In this document: positions 26,901-36,835 of the stretch, in pieces
How positions within the stretch are numbered: the stretch's first letter is position 1
Layout of the letters: each line of letters starts with the position of its first letter
DNA from: Paragonimus skrjabini miyazakii
Taxonomy: Eukaryota; Platyhelminthes; Trematoda; Plagiorchiida; Troglotrematidae
Assembly: GCA_014338405.1 (NCBI GenBank)
Contig: JTDE01000171.1
Coordinates: 33,996-97,995 of the forward strand
Length of the DNA stretch: 64,000 nt
Direction of reading: 5' to 3'
Notes under the pieces: generated by a model
What the model was told of the DNA's origin: nothing
The model's database searches: none
The model's input: the letters and a program-made list of their open reading frames with translations, nothing else
Translations under genes and position numbers: made by a program

Positions 26901-29900
26901 AGGGGATGTAACAAAAAGAATTTTGCCCGGAAATTTCTTGTCAACATCCATATAATGTGATCAAATACAAAAACCTACAGAAAAATACAGCCAGCACAAA
27001 GTGAAGACTTGTAAAATTAACCATGTAGTTGGTATCAGTCATAACAAAGATCAGAATATTCAGTCGGTGTTAAAGAGTGCTTTCAGGTACGAAGTGCACA
27101 ATTTCCGAGAACTTGACAAAAACTGGAAGCGCACTACAAAAAACTTTAAACATTATGAATAAAACAAACAGGTTTAGTGCCATTCACGACTGTCATGTTA
27201 TTTTCACTCAACACATTTCAAAAGGTAATCTTTTTAAACTAAACGGATTTTAATCCCGGTGACAATATCATTTTACGATCATGTTGACCACTGTGTAGTT
27301 GAACTCAATTAAGGAAAAAACGATGTGTCTCATGAAAAAGCCCAATCGCATTTGCCTATAAGTAATGTTCTGATTGCCAACTCGCTTTAAGATAAGACAC
27401 TGTAATTGGTGTGTATTAGTCGGCCGACTCATCAGTAGTGCAAAAGTTTACCATGAAAGCGTGACCAGAGTCAGATCTACAAAGGTCACAAACGCTTGCT
27501 AAACTTTAATCATCGGAGTTGAATGACCTTTAGATCTAACTACTGGGTCTGAATGCACGTCCACAAGGTAATTACCACTATCTCGATAAATACGATGACG
27601 TTAAACTACTGTAAACATACTTAGAACGAAGTTGTTAATCACACTTTACAAGTTGATAGAGTAGAACTTTGAAACGTCGTCTGTACTCCCGTACTTTGTT
27701 GATATTCATCGATCTACGTGTGCATTGTACATTCGACAATTCCAAAATGTTACTAGCTATGAAGAACAGGACCTAACAATACTGCCATCTGCCAGACAAC
27801 AAAGTTTACTTACTCCTACAAACATACGTATGCAGTCCTTATTTATGACTCATCATGGCTCAGCCAAGTGTGATAACCACTTCTGAATCTGCCAGAAGCT
27901 GGTCGCTATCCTAAGGCCTGCATACTACTTTGAATTTGTACACTGTGCCTAAGAGTACGCTGAACTCTAAAATTTGTGACGTCGTCCTCATACATTCGTA
28001 GTCTATAAGAATTTTACGTTCTTTTTAAACGTTCACTCAGTGTTCTAGCTGTTGATTATGCTTAATCGAAGTAAGAATACTTGCAGTAGAAAAGTCTTAT
28101 TGTTTGTTCAGCACCATGTCTGAGTCCCACTGACGGATTGCCGAACTATACCCAACTCTTAGTTGTCAGGTGTACACAGAAAAACGACGGCGTTTTCATT
28201 TATCTGGATACCCTGTCAGTCAACTCTGGACGAGCACATGATCAAGGGTGTACAGCGCACACTGCGGTAAACACCAGTCAAAAATACAGATGCCAGTGAC
28301 TGATTTTCTATCGACAAACTGACAAAAAACGTATTACCAGCGTGGCCAGCATTTAACACTTACGATCGATAAGATCGGTACATTTCGCTCATTTCTAACA
28401 ACCACGAACCTATTTAAAAGGCAACAGCGTCCAGGTTGTTGATGAGTTCACCATTGGTTTAAAGTGGCTTGGATGATGAACCCCAAAATGAATGTAGATC
28501 GATTAAAACGATGTTGGAAGGTAAGAGCAAATATGGTGCCGATTTAGGTACGCTGCTGACTACAGCACTTTCCAATCTCGAATAGTTATTCCAACTGTGA
28601 GGTTGAGCGATCACAAGAAAACCAACCAAGCATGCTTCACTTAATGGAACAATCATGACCCCTACAGTTCGTCATTAATTTGTTGATTTAACACCGCTGT
28701 TTTAATTAACTGGTGGTGATCTCAGCATATAACGTTGGATAAGATAAACATTCAGTCGACATGCAGAACGTGACCCAACTATGGCGGTTGTGTGTTATGA
28801 GTCAAAGACCAACTGACTGCCATTGCAAGCTTTTCGAAATACGTGCTGGTGAACGACTGTATTGCTCACACACTCATCTCCTTCGGTGCGAACTACTTAG
28901 CGCAAACAATGATTGTGAAACACAAGTTTGTGGATATGTTCGTTACAAACAGGGTTCGTTTCCTCATCATCACGGAACGCGCGCGGGCCTAGTAAGCTCG
29001 TCCTTTCAGTGACAACCGGACAGTAATTTTGCGCTAAAGGCAGCACATTCCTACGATATTCTTGCTAACGTCTCCCATGCAATATAGCAAGCCAGCTAGG
29101 TAGTGCTATAAAAGTAACGTAGAAAATCTGCGGTCTCAAACATGTTGTCAACAATGAAGAACGTTTGTGGTGTACCCTACCTGCAGCCTATGATGCAGTG
29201 ATCTGGCCCACCTGATAGTGAAAGACTGTCCTGGCAGTGAATTAGTCAGCGATTTCTGAACCACTTCGTTGCTGCGTAAATTAAGTGTAACCGTACATAT
29301 CCCACAAATATGACTCACATCGAAGGTGCTAACATCATATTGCACGGTACACCGGCGGTCACGGTCAACCAGTGGGTGACCGGGGAGCTCGTTTACTTGA
29401 GGGCTCGTTTGCAAACTCCTTTTCACCTCATTCAAAAGATCGCCATGTCACAGCTATGAAAGTACTTCTGCTGTGTGTTTCTAATATATTGCCCGATTAT
29501 GTGAGCATTTCTGCACTGTCAGTAGTGGGACCTATGCCTTCAACCGCTTTTCCGTTGACTGGTCCACTTTGGGATGTCTGACATAAGTGTAACTGGCGGT
29601 ACCGTAGTAATATAGAGCACGGACTCCCTGTAAGATGCAATGCACGAACATGACCACCATGCCCGTGCAACAGAATAGGTCAGGAATCTGTTTCACACTT
29701 CCGTTTTAGGGATGTGCGGTTATCCGCACACAATTATTGGTCCATAACATGTCCAAGTTCGAACGCACTTTGTTTGACTGCATCAACCTGATGTTTGTTG
29801 CTATCACTCCTCATAAATGTGGATATGTTTATTGTGAAAATATATAATATTAGTAAATAGTCAAAAACTAAGCAAATTGGTTAACAGCTTATCCGTGATT

Positions 29901-30835
29901 TGATTGAGAAAATCAAGCAGTATGAGCTCGAACCGACTGAACTTTGCAGTATAGTGATTTGTTCATACTCGGTTATTTCTACGAAGTTTTGTCATCAACT
30001 CATTTTCCCCATTAGCAAGGACCTGAGTTCAAACTTCCACCTTAGCACTTTAGAAAATCTAGGGTTCACACAACTGTACTCTTCACCAGGAACCAGATGA
30101 ATGCCACAATCAACGATGCATTTTGTTGAAGATTGCAACAGTTCAGAGCATTCAATACAACCTCTCAGTGCTTCTTTTTAAATTACAGTTTCATCTTTCG
30201 CGGTAGAAATTACCGCTTCTCAGTAAGCCCAAAGTTCGTAAGAAATACTTTTATGGTTTCATCTTGACATCTTGCTTGTCATGCTAACACTCACCATACT
30301 TATCAGGATATAAATAGACTAAACAACCGTACATCAGATATTGCCTATTATTATATTTCAATGTATCATTTGTTTTGATGACAATTTTGTGATCACTTAA
30401 TGTAAATTCAATCGGTTCACGTTTCAAACAAAAGATTTGCAGTGTTGTAATAACTAAAAGTGGGCAGACCTTTTCAGTTTCTTCAAGGGAATAACGAGTC
30501 TATGCTTGTATTAACTACCGTCAGGATTTGTTTACTAATACCCCCACTGAATACAGAATGATACGTAGAGCACAAAATGTCATATGGTGAAAAAAGTGAT
30601 ACTTGAGTGTCCATGATCTGTTGCACTTTTGTACCTGAGTAGGAGAATCATCCACAGAAGGTTCATAAATAAGAAATACTCAGTTAAGCTGATCGCATTT
30701 TGTCTACGTGAATTAAAGAATCAGTCATTGCTCATGGTAAGAGGATCAATGAATTCGTCTACTGAAATCTTTGGTACCACCTGAACAACGTGAACGATCT
30801 GATCATTCGCGCGCTACTGGTATGACCAACTTGCA
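24000..30835. other. Stretch without a recognisable gene
   Basis: Short AT-rich open frames only. The minus-strand frames at 26015-26951 and the frames at 28761-29435 have no recognisable domain and are interrupted. The one item of note is a hammerhead-like half motif at 27419-27441 (minus), reported separately. Confidence 0.55.
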
Positions 30836-31190
30836 GGTTTTAAAACACTGAGTTCCCTTGATCCAGTTCACCAATAACGATAGAAGACATACGTCGCGAG
30901 ATGTTAACGTTTCGTTCACTCTGTTCAGTCACGAACGCAAACACATTAGAATATATAGGATATGAGGATAGCAACAACAATAGACACAATCAACGATTGG
31001 TTTTACATGAAACAAGGACTGTTATCAGTTCCAGGGCAGACAAACTGCGTGAATCAACAGTTTAATCACACACTGGATTGGACGACGAGTAGCGATTAAC
31101 ATTACCTCGGAGAAAGCAAACAATTTCGGGTTCCGACTATGCGGCAACATTTGGAAGGCGTTGGCGGAGTCAACAATGTGACAAGTTTTA
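30836..31190 (-). pseudogene. Penelope-like element, 3' fragment
   Basis: On the minus strand, about 31190-31100 encodes DSANAFQMLPHSRNPKLFAF. This parallels DPVNSFKILLHHRNPKLLAF in the PLE copy at 33617-33850, and the two regions also align at DNA level (around gggttccga at 31129-31137 and 33772-33780). The tail at 30836-30930 matches the tail of the PLE at 52660-52760: both share cactgagttc, gatcca/tatcca and agaagacatac. Within the tail lies a degraded hammerhead-like core (CTGAACA...GAAAC, minus 30928-30910). The segment is the end of the GIY-YIG endonuclease domain plus 3' untranslated sequence; the RT is missing. Confidence 0.7.
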
Positions 31191-33539
31191 ACTTGCAATT
31201 TCCAAACAAAAATATATCTTGTTGGCTAATCATTGCGATATTTTGACTTTGGAGATCAAGTATGAAGATTTCGGACATAGTCTGTTAAGCACTAATGCAA
31301 AGCGCACGCTGAAGCCGTATATCTACCTTCAAGTGTGTTGGTAGTTACTAACCCAGTTACACTTAATTTGTGTCGTGTACCCGAGATTTAATCGAATCCG
31401 TTGGTCAGTGCCTACTGTAAGAGTTGGAAATATGCGGGAATTTTGTCTCAGGCAAGCTCCCAGATGGCATCGTAAGTTTGCTATTTGTGATAACCCAATG
31501 CAATCTAAGACCTTCAGCCGAATTTTGCTTGCGCACATTTTTTCGTGTGTTCGTGAAATCCTCATGACTTGTGGACACCGATGTGTTTGATATGTGGGAC
31601 ACAACTAATCTGTAAACTAGCTATTAACTGTAAACGTCCTTGTAATTTATGCAGTAGCCTATGGAGTTGTGGCTCACTATGTATGTCCAACTTGAGAATG
31701 ACAACATTCACAGGATCGATCATGCTCTTCCTGTTAATTTGACCACTGGAGGTACTGCTAACGCCGTATTATCTTGTGAGATCAATATAGTTTGTACGTC
31801 AGGTATTGAATACCTTGAATAACAGGAAGGAAATAAAAAACTATTGAACAAATCATTACAACTCGGAGGCGGCTAATGCATTATAGGCGCAACACCATCT
31901 GCGATGTAAGTCAGCAAGTGTACCAGTAGTTTATACGCATAGACACGAAACATCGTCTCACTAAGGTGTCGTTTGTCAGAACACAGGTTACTTCGAGGCG
32001 GTGTCGATGAATGGATTTTATGTTATCTTTCTGTGTGATACAAAGTCATGGACAACACCAAATTGTTTGGAAAATGGGTAGGACGACCGAGTAACTCGTT
32101 GTCAGAACACTACACGTTTATGAACAGATGTGTTGCCTAGTTACTCTCGAATATTGGCGGCACTACACTATTGTTGTCGTCGTACATCATTTTCAGATTG
32201 CAGCCGTTGGACACTGGAGTAGTGCCGCTTTATTTACTGCTACGGGTAAAAACGGTAATGTCTAAGCACACATCGAACTATCGAGGACAGTAAGTTGCAC
32301 CTACATATACACATAACGATTATACAATTATACATTTTTATTGCAAATCTATGGGTGATTAAAGCGCAGATGGGAATTAAACCTAATGGTTGTCTCATAT
32401 TTCATGTTATGTGATACCGTTCTATTTTGAGAGTCACATGAAATTACTAGCAGTTGGAAAGCTTATGGTTTATATTCTGTCTGTAATTAATTGAGTCGAT
32501 TTCAAGGATTGTATCCAACGTTGCACAGTGAGTTCGTTTACACTGAACCATATTTGTCAGGCAATTGTGCTTTGGAGGCGTGGGCAAACACATTAATTAA
32601 CCAAGATGGTATTATATCGGAAGAAACGCAGTTAGCAGGGAAAACGCGTTCATTTGCACTCACGAAATGCAAAACTGTCAGAATGTCTGTAAATTTACAG
32701 TGTCAACTACATGCTTCTCAAAAGGGAGTACACGGCATAAGCGGTCATAACGAACCTTGCTCAAACTTAAACGTTTACCTTTCACTAGCGTTTTAATTAT
32801 CATTGATAGTTGAGCAGGATTACTCCCCAAGATGGATTATTCACTCAAAAAGAAGCACTTATGGTAGGTTCTATCTACATTCTCCCTTGATGGCAACCAG
32901 GAGAATGACATTTGTTACCACGTGTTTACATGAATACAGAGACTCGTTCGGGTTATCTTCTGAGAAGTCTTAATATATCACATTGTTTAGGCCAACAAAA
33001 CAAGATGGGAGAACAATAACCTAGTTGGTGGAAGGTTAGAAGATTCTTGACTATTCAGCCGTCTGTAAATTGCAAAAAGCTTAATGATTCATGCGGAAAA
33101 GTGTAAGAAAATATTGTATATCCCACCAGACTTATGAGTTCATGATTTTAAAGATAGATTACAAGTTCTTGACAGAGATGGGTAGACAGCTGTTTGCATA
33201 CGCAATTGACAACCAAGCTGGTCAGAGGAGTTAATTGCGTCGTGATATCTTGCCTCAACATATCTGATCGAGTGACTGTGATTATTGTGTTCATGAAACT
33301 GATTGGCGTATCCAACTTGAAAATGTCCATTCCCCACTCTGTGAAGTCTCTTCACTGATCTTCCGCTGAATTAACTACGAAATATTAAGCTTTTGTATGC
33401 TGAAGAAATGTTATTGCGCGTGATTAAAACAACAGCTGACAATGTCCGGTTACCTCTGGATTTCCAAACAGTGCAACTGGAGTACCGTATGCAATCAAAT
33501 TGGAATAATATATTAGAAAAACTGAGTGGGATTTAACCA
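31191..33539. other. Stretch without a recognisable gene
   Basis: Two overlapping minus-strand frames at 31329-31604 and a plus-strand frame at 32491-32796 are open but show no domain I recognise. I see no RNA gene or repeat. Confidence 0.5.
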
Positions 33540-34576
33540 CTTCAAAAGGAAGATATATATTGCGACATGCTAACATTTCATCTACTCTCATCAGTCGCAA
33601 ACGTAAAACATGCTAATTATATACATCGTACAGATAAAAACAAACAAGGACTAGACACGCCTGCAAGCACAAGTGCTATGTAATCACTACCATGCCTGAA
33701 CCACTTTTGTGCACATAACGTTGGCTGATAAGTTCGGATGAGCACAGCTTCACAGAAAGCCAACAACTTTGGGTTCCGATGGTGCAACAGTATTTTGAAT
33801 GAGTTTACTGGGTCAACTTGGTGACCTGTTGTCATGAGGTGTTTCGACAATCGATGACGTTAGATTTCGAGGCCTTCATGCGCCAAGTTGAGGCTGGTGC
33901 GTTACCATTTGTCTCAATTACTTCCGAACGTGTTTGGCGACTCGCTGTGATAGTTTTAAATCTGTTCTGCTTATGCAAACGTCACTGCAGCTGCAAGTGA
34001 ACTGGTAAACAACATGGGAAGAGTTTGGAAAACTACCTTTGCGATTGCAGATAACTGATCCTCTGGTGGTTTTAACTAGGCGCAACTGCGCGGTCTCATA
34101 TGTTCGAACCAGATCAGACTTTAACTTGCGCTTTATGTCGTTGGCTAAATGGTTACCTTTGAATGGTAAGGATTGGAAAACATCCTTCTTTTGAGCTGTC
34201 AGTATGGGCTCAGTGCTCTTCTTCACCGTATTATGTGCCCCGATGAATTTGTCGGGGTAAGGATTTGCTGGTAAAGTTTGTCTTAGCAACTCTTGTCCTG
34301 TCTGCAGTGTATCGAAGGTGCAAACACAGCTGGTTCTATGAAACAATGTCTTAACCAAACCCTTTTTGGAGGCAATAGGAGCAAGGCTTTGCGGCGAACT
34401 GAGCGCTGTAACGTACCATCCGCACGTCTAGTAATGAGTACAATCAAAAAAGGTAAACTATTGTTCGATTCAACCTCATGAGATAAAGATAGGTTCGGAT
34501 GGATACTGTTGAGAGCGTTGAAAAACAAGTCAAAGTGAGTAACGTCAGTAAAAAGTAAAATTTCATCGACGTATCA
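33540..34576 (-). pseudogene. Penelope-like element: RT C-terminal part, GIY-YIG endonuclease, 3' tail
   Basis: Read on the minus strand, this copy starts inside the RT at YVDE (34573-34562, normally YVDD) and continues ILLFTDVTHFD and then FFNALNSIHPN. The segment SLPFLIVLITRRADGTLQRSV follows (one frame, 34575-34283). After a frame change, MVKTLFHR...LTAQKKDVF leads to VYQFTCSC...CISRTDLKLSQRV (34358-33918). That last part is the GIY-YIG nuclease entry; the usual Y-I-G-R-T reads C-I-S-R-T. After stops and another shift comes HLMTTGHQVDP...EAVLIRTYQPTLCAQK (33850-33617). PLEs encode an RT fused to a GIY-YIG nuclease and often lie in partial tandem. Here the 5' half is lost and another PLE tail abuts it at 34577. 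The 3' tail down to 33540 carries a hammerhead-like core. It is inactive. Confidence 0.85.
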
Positions 34577-34760
34577 TTTGTGGGCCAGGGAAGATCAATT
34601 GTCAGAGCACAGAGGTCAGGATTGCGTAGCCGGATGCTAATGGCTTCGGCAACGGTCAACATTCGGAATCTCACCATCTTTGATCGATTCCTTGGCACTC
34701 GGTAAACAATCTGAAAAGGGTCTTTCTTACTGACAGAATGAGTGACTCTAATCAATTTGC
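34577..34760 (-). pseudogene. Second Penelope-like element, endonuclease C-terminal end
   Basis: The minus-strand frame 34755-34577 reads PFQIVYRVPRNRSK, then AEAISIRLRNPDLCAL and IDLPWP. It is the same C-terminal block seen at 2-142 (AEVIGIRLYNPSLCAQK...DLPW), with about seven residues deleted after LCA. It ends directly against the RT fragment of the next copy. Two PLEs therefore lie head to tail, the upstream one without its stop and 3' tail. It is closer to the copy at window position 2 than to its own neighbour. Confidence 0.75.
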
Positions 34761-36164
34761 CTTTAAACCTGACTGAAACCAGTTACCTTATTCTAAATCT
34801 GGTAGAATGCATGAAGCAGGTTTGCCAATCAGTTAGTCAATCACTGAATTGGTAATTCCAGAAGATCGTCACTAAATCAGTCATTTAGTCACTCAGGTAG
34901 CCATTTTGTATTTCATACAAATGTTCTTTGAAGCAAGTTGGTTGTCCTTTAGTCGGTACCATGGCACGTTAGTTAATCACATGTTGAATAGCAACGTTGA
35001 TTGGCAGTCTATCAGCCTTACACTTGGTCAATCAATCCTACAGACAACCACATGGTCAACCAAGTGATTCCGCAATCATTTATTGAGAAATATGTCTTTT
35101 AGTTTCAAGTGGAACGTTCAACGATTCTGTCAAATACACTGTTGGCTTGCAAATGACCCGCTTTTACTTACTGACAAAAACAACGATTTTTAAGTTTCAC
35201 AGCTAACACATTGTTTTTGAAGTGTTTTCGGTTAAAATATAATCGAACCTTGGAATCTTATCAGACATTTTTATGCTTAGCACAGCTATCTTGAATTTTA
35301 CTCTAATTGGAATGTACCGGAACCTGACTGACGTACGATGACTGCATGCTGACCAAGACAAACACGTACACATTGGTCATGCCGACGGGCATATTCACCT
35401 GTCCATTCGTGTCGCAGTTTAACTAAAACGAGTGGGTGTACCAAGCTTCCGACAGAGCTAATTTATATCTGGATAAATTTGAAAAACCAAAGTGGTAAAA
35501 AGACAAAATTTTAGCCGATGAATGGTTTTCAAAAGTAGAGAGTGTTTTTAGTTAATAGCGCTTAATAACTCCTTATGGTGAATCCGGTTGTACACATCGC
35601 TATGTAATCGATTATTTCGTAAGCATAATTAACACGGTGCTTTCCTTTGGGTGGCAGCCGTGTACTTAAAGAAACAGTTATTACAATTTAAGCTTCCAGT
35701 GGATTAGCCATTTGTCGTGGGACCAATTTGTGAGGGACATGATGATTGCGGTCAGTTCTAGACCGATATGCATTTTTCGATAAGTGGAATTATGCGAAGG
35801 GTGAACACTGTGTAATGCGGATGATACCGAGGTTAGGAAGTTACACGCTGTGGGCAAACAGTAAAAAAACAGCATGACGTTCTGGCTACCACCTCCAGCA
35901 GAACGCGGTGGTCAAATAAGCACAGTTATGGAACCAATGAAGTTAAAAAACCCAATGGATCAAACACCCAGAACAATGCAGGGGAGGTGATATAAAACCC
36001 AAGAGATGTAGATATCTCCTTCAAGCATACTGCCACTTCAATGAGCTGACTTCCCCCTCTTTCTCTTAAGAAGATACTCCGACTAAAGCCTTTCGATCCA
36101 GACGTGACTTAATACATCTGGACTGCGTACACATCTGATGATGAATGCTCGGAGATTTGTGTAG
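34761..36164. other. Stretch without a recognisable gene
   Basis: 34800-35060 is rich in short words of the type agtcaatca/gttagtca and may be a very diverged tandem array. No gene-like frame is seen in the rest. Confidence 0.45.
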
Positions 36165-36418
36165 TTTCACATTTAACATCATTCACATTTGACCGCAGTA
36201 CTCATTTTTATATAGGTTCCAGTAAGCTTGATTTGAAAAGAAGCCGTAGATTCGAGTTTAACTGAGACTAGTGCATATTCCTGCCACTACCTAGACTAGA
36301 AGGCCGGGGATGCATTTGTGAAGCGACCATATAGACCACTGCTTCGTGCAACTCGCCTTAGCACGACCGAATGATCATATATGAACGATTAACCACTTTC
36401 GCTCGTGATTAATGATCC
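36165..36418 (-). mobile_element. tRNA-derived SINE, degenerate copy
   Basis: It aligns over its whole length with the SINE at 36563-36835 in the same orientation. Shared blocks: gaagcc-tagattcgag near 36240, gtgcatat, gcacgaccgaat and taatgatc at the border. The 3' tail is also recognisable although diverged (tttcacatttaacatcattcac, against tttcaagtcgaacatcacccac). The tRNA head is badly eroded. The segment that holds the hammerhead core in the other copy is deleted, leaving only the stem I and stem III remnants. The two copies are 144 bp apart. Confidence 0.65.
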
Positions 36419-36562
36419 GGTTGTTCAACGATATGTAACCGTTTTGAAAACATGCCAAAGTGTTCCTTGAGGTGCAAATACATTGTGCTGAACAACACAT
36501 ACCGTTTATAACCTGGATTTTTTGATGACGGGTTGTCAGATAAACTGACTAATTCATTTTAA

Positions 36563-36835
36563 TTTCAAGTCGAACATCACCCACAATTGATCGCAGCTGT
36601 CGCATTTCCATAGACTTTCCAGTCGGCCCCTTTCAAAAAGAAGCCCTAGACTCGAGTTTCGCTCTCATTAGACCTCGTCAGTAGTGCATATCATCGCCAC
36701 TGCCGGGACTTGAACCACGGACACGCTGTTCATGAGGCAACCGTGTTTACCCCTGCGCCATTGACCTCACGTTAGGCACGACCGAATTATCATATGTGAA
36801 CGCTCAAGCACTTTCGCTTGTAAGTAATGATCATT
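36563..36835 (-). mobile_element. tRNA-derived SINE with hammerhead ribozyme
   Basis: A 273-bp non-coding element, read on the minus strand. It has a leader of about 55 bases, a tRNA-like head, a hammerhead and an 80-base tail ending in gggtgatgttcgacttgaaa. The head has a box A-like tggcgcaggggtaaacac (about 36761-36744) and box B ggttcaagtcc (36717-36707), one change from the GGTTCGANTCC consensus. These are the internal RNA polymerase III promoter elements of tRNA genes and tRNA-derived SINEs. Borders come from comparison with 36165-36418 and 23886-23999. The plan (pol III head plus hammerhead) is that of the Schistosoma Sm-alpha repeats. No protein is encoded; such elements depend on a LINE for copying. 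No poly(A) tail or clear target duplication is seen. Confidence 0.75.
36643..36687 (-). ncRNA. Hammerhead ribozyme (type I) inside the SINE
   Basis: The minus strand carries every conserved hammerhead element in order: CTGACGA (36681-36675), GAAA (36660-36657) and the cleavage triplet GTC, with scission predicted between 36649 and 36648. Stem I pairs gcacta with tagggc (five of six pairs, one A/G mismatch). Stem II pairs ggtct with agagc over loop aatg (four of five, one G/G mismatch). Stem III is the short palindrome actcgagt, too tight to fold alone, as in other type I hammerheads of retroelements that work best as dimers. The conserved core matches the CUGANGA/GAAA/NUH rule. The two stem mismatches suggest a weakened ribozyme; activity is inferred, not shown. 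Confidence 0.72.

Noticed and set aside
34800..35060. Apparent tandem array of gtcaatca-like words
   Set aside because: The unit length is not constant and matches are too short to define a repeat.
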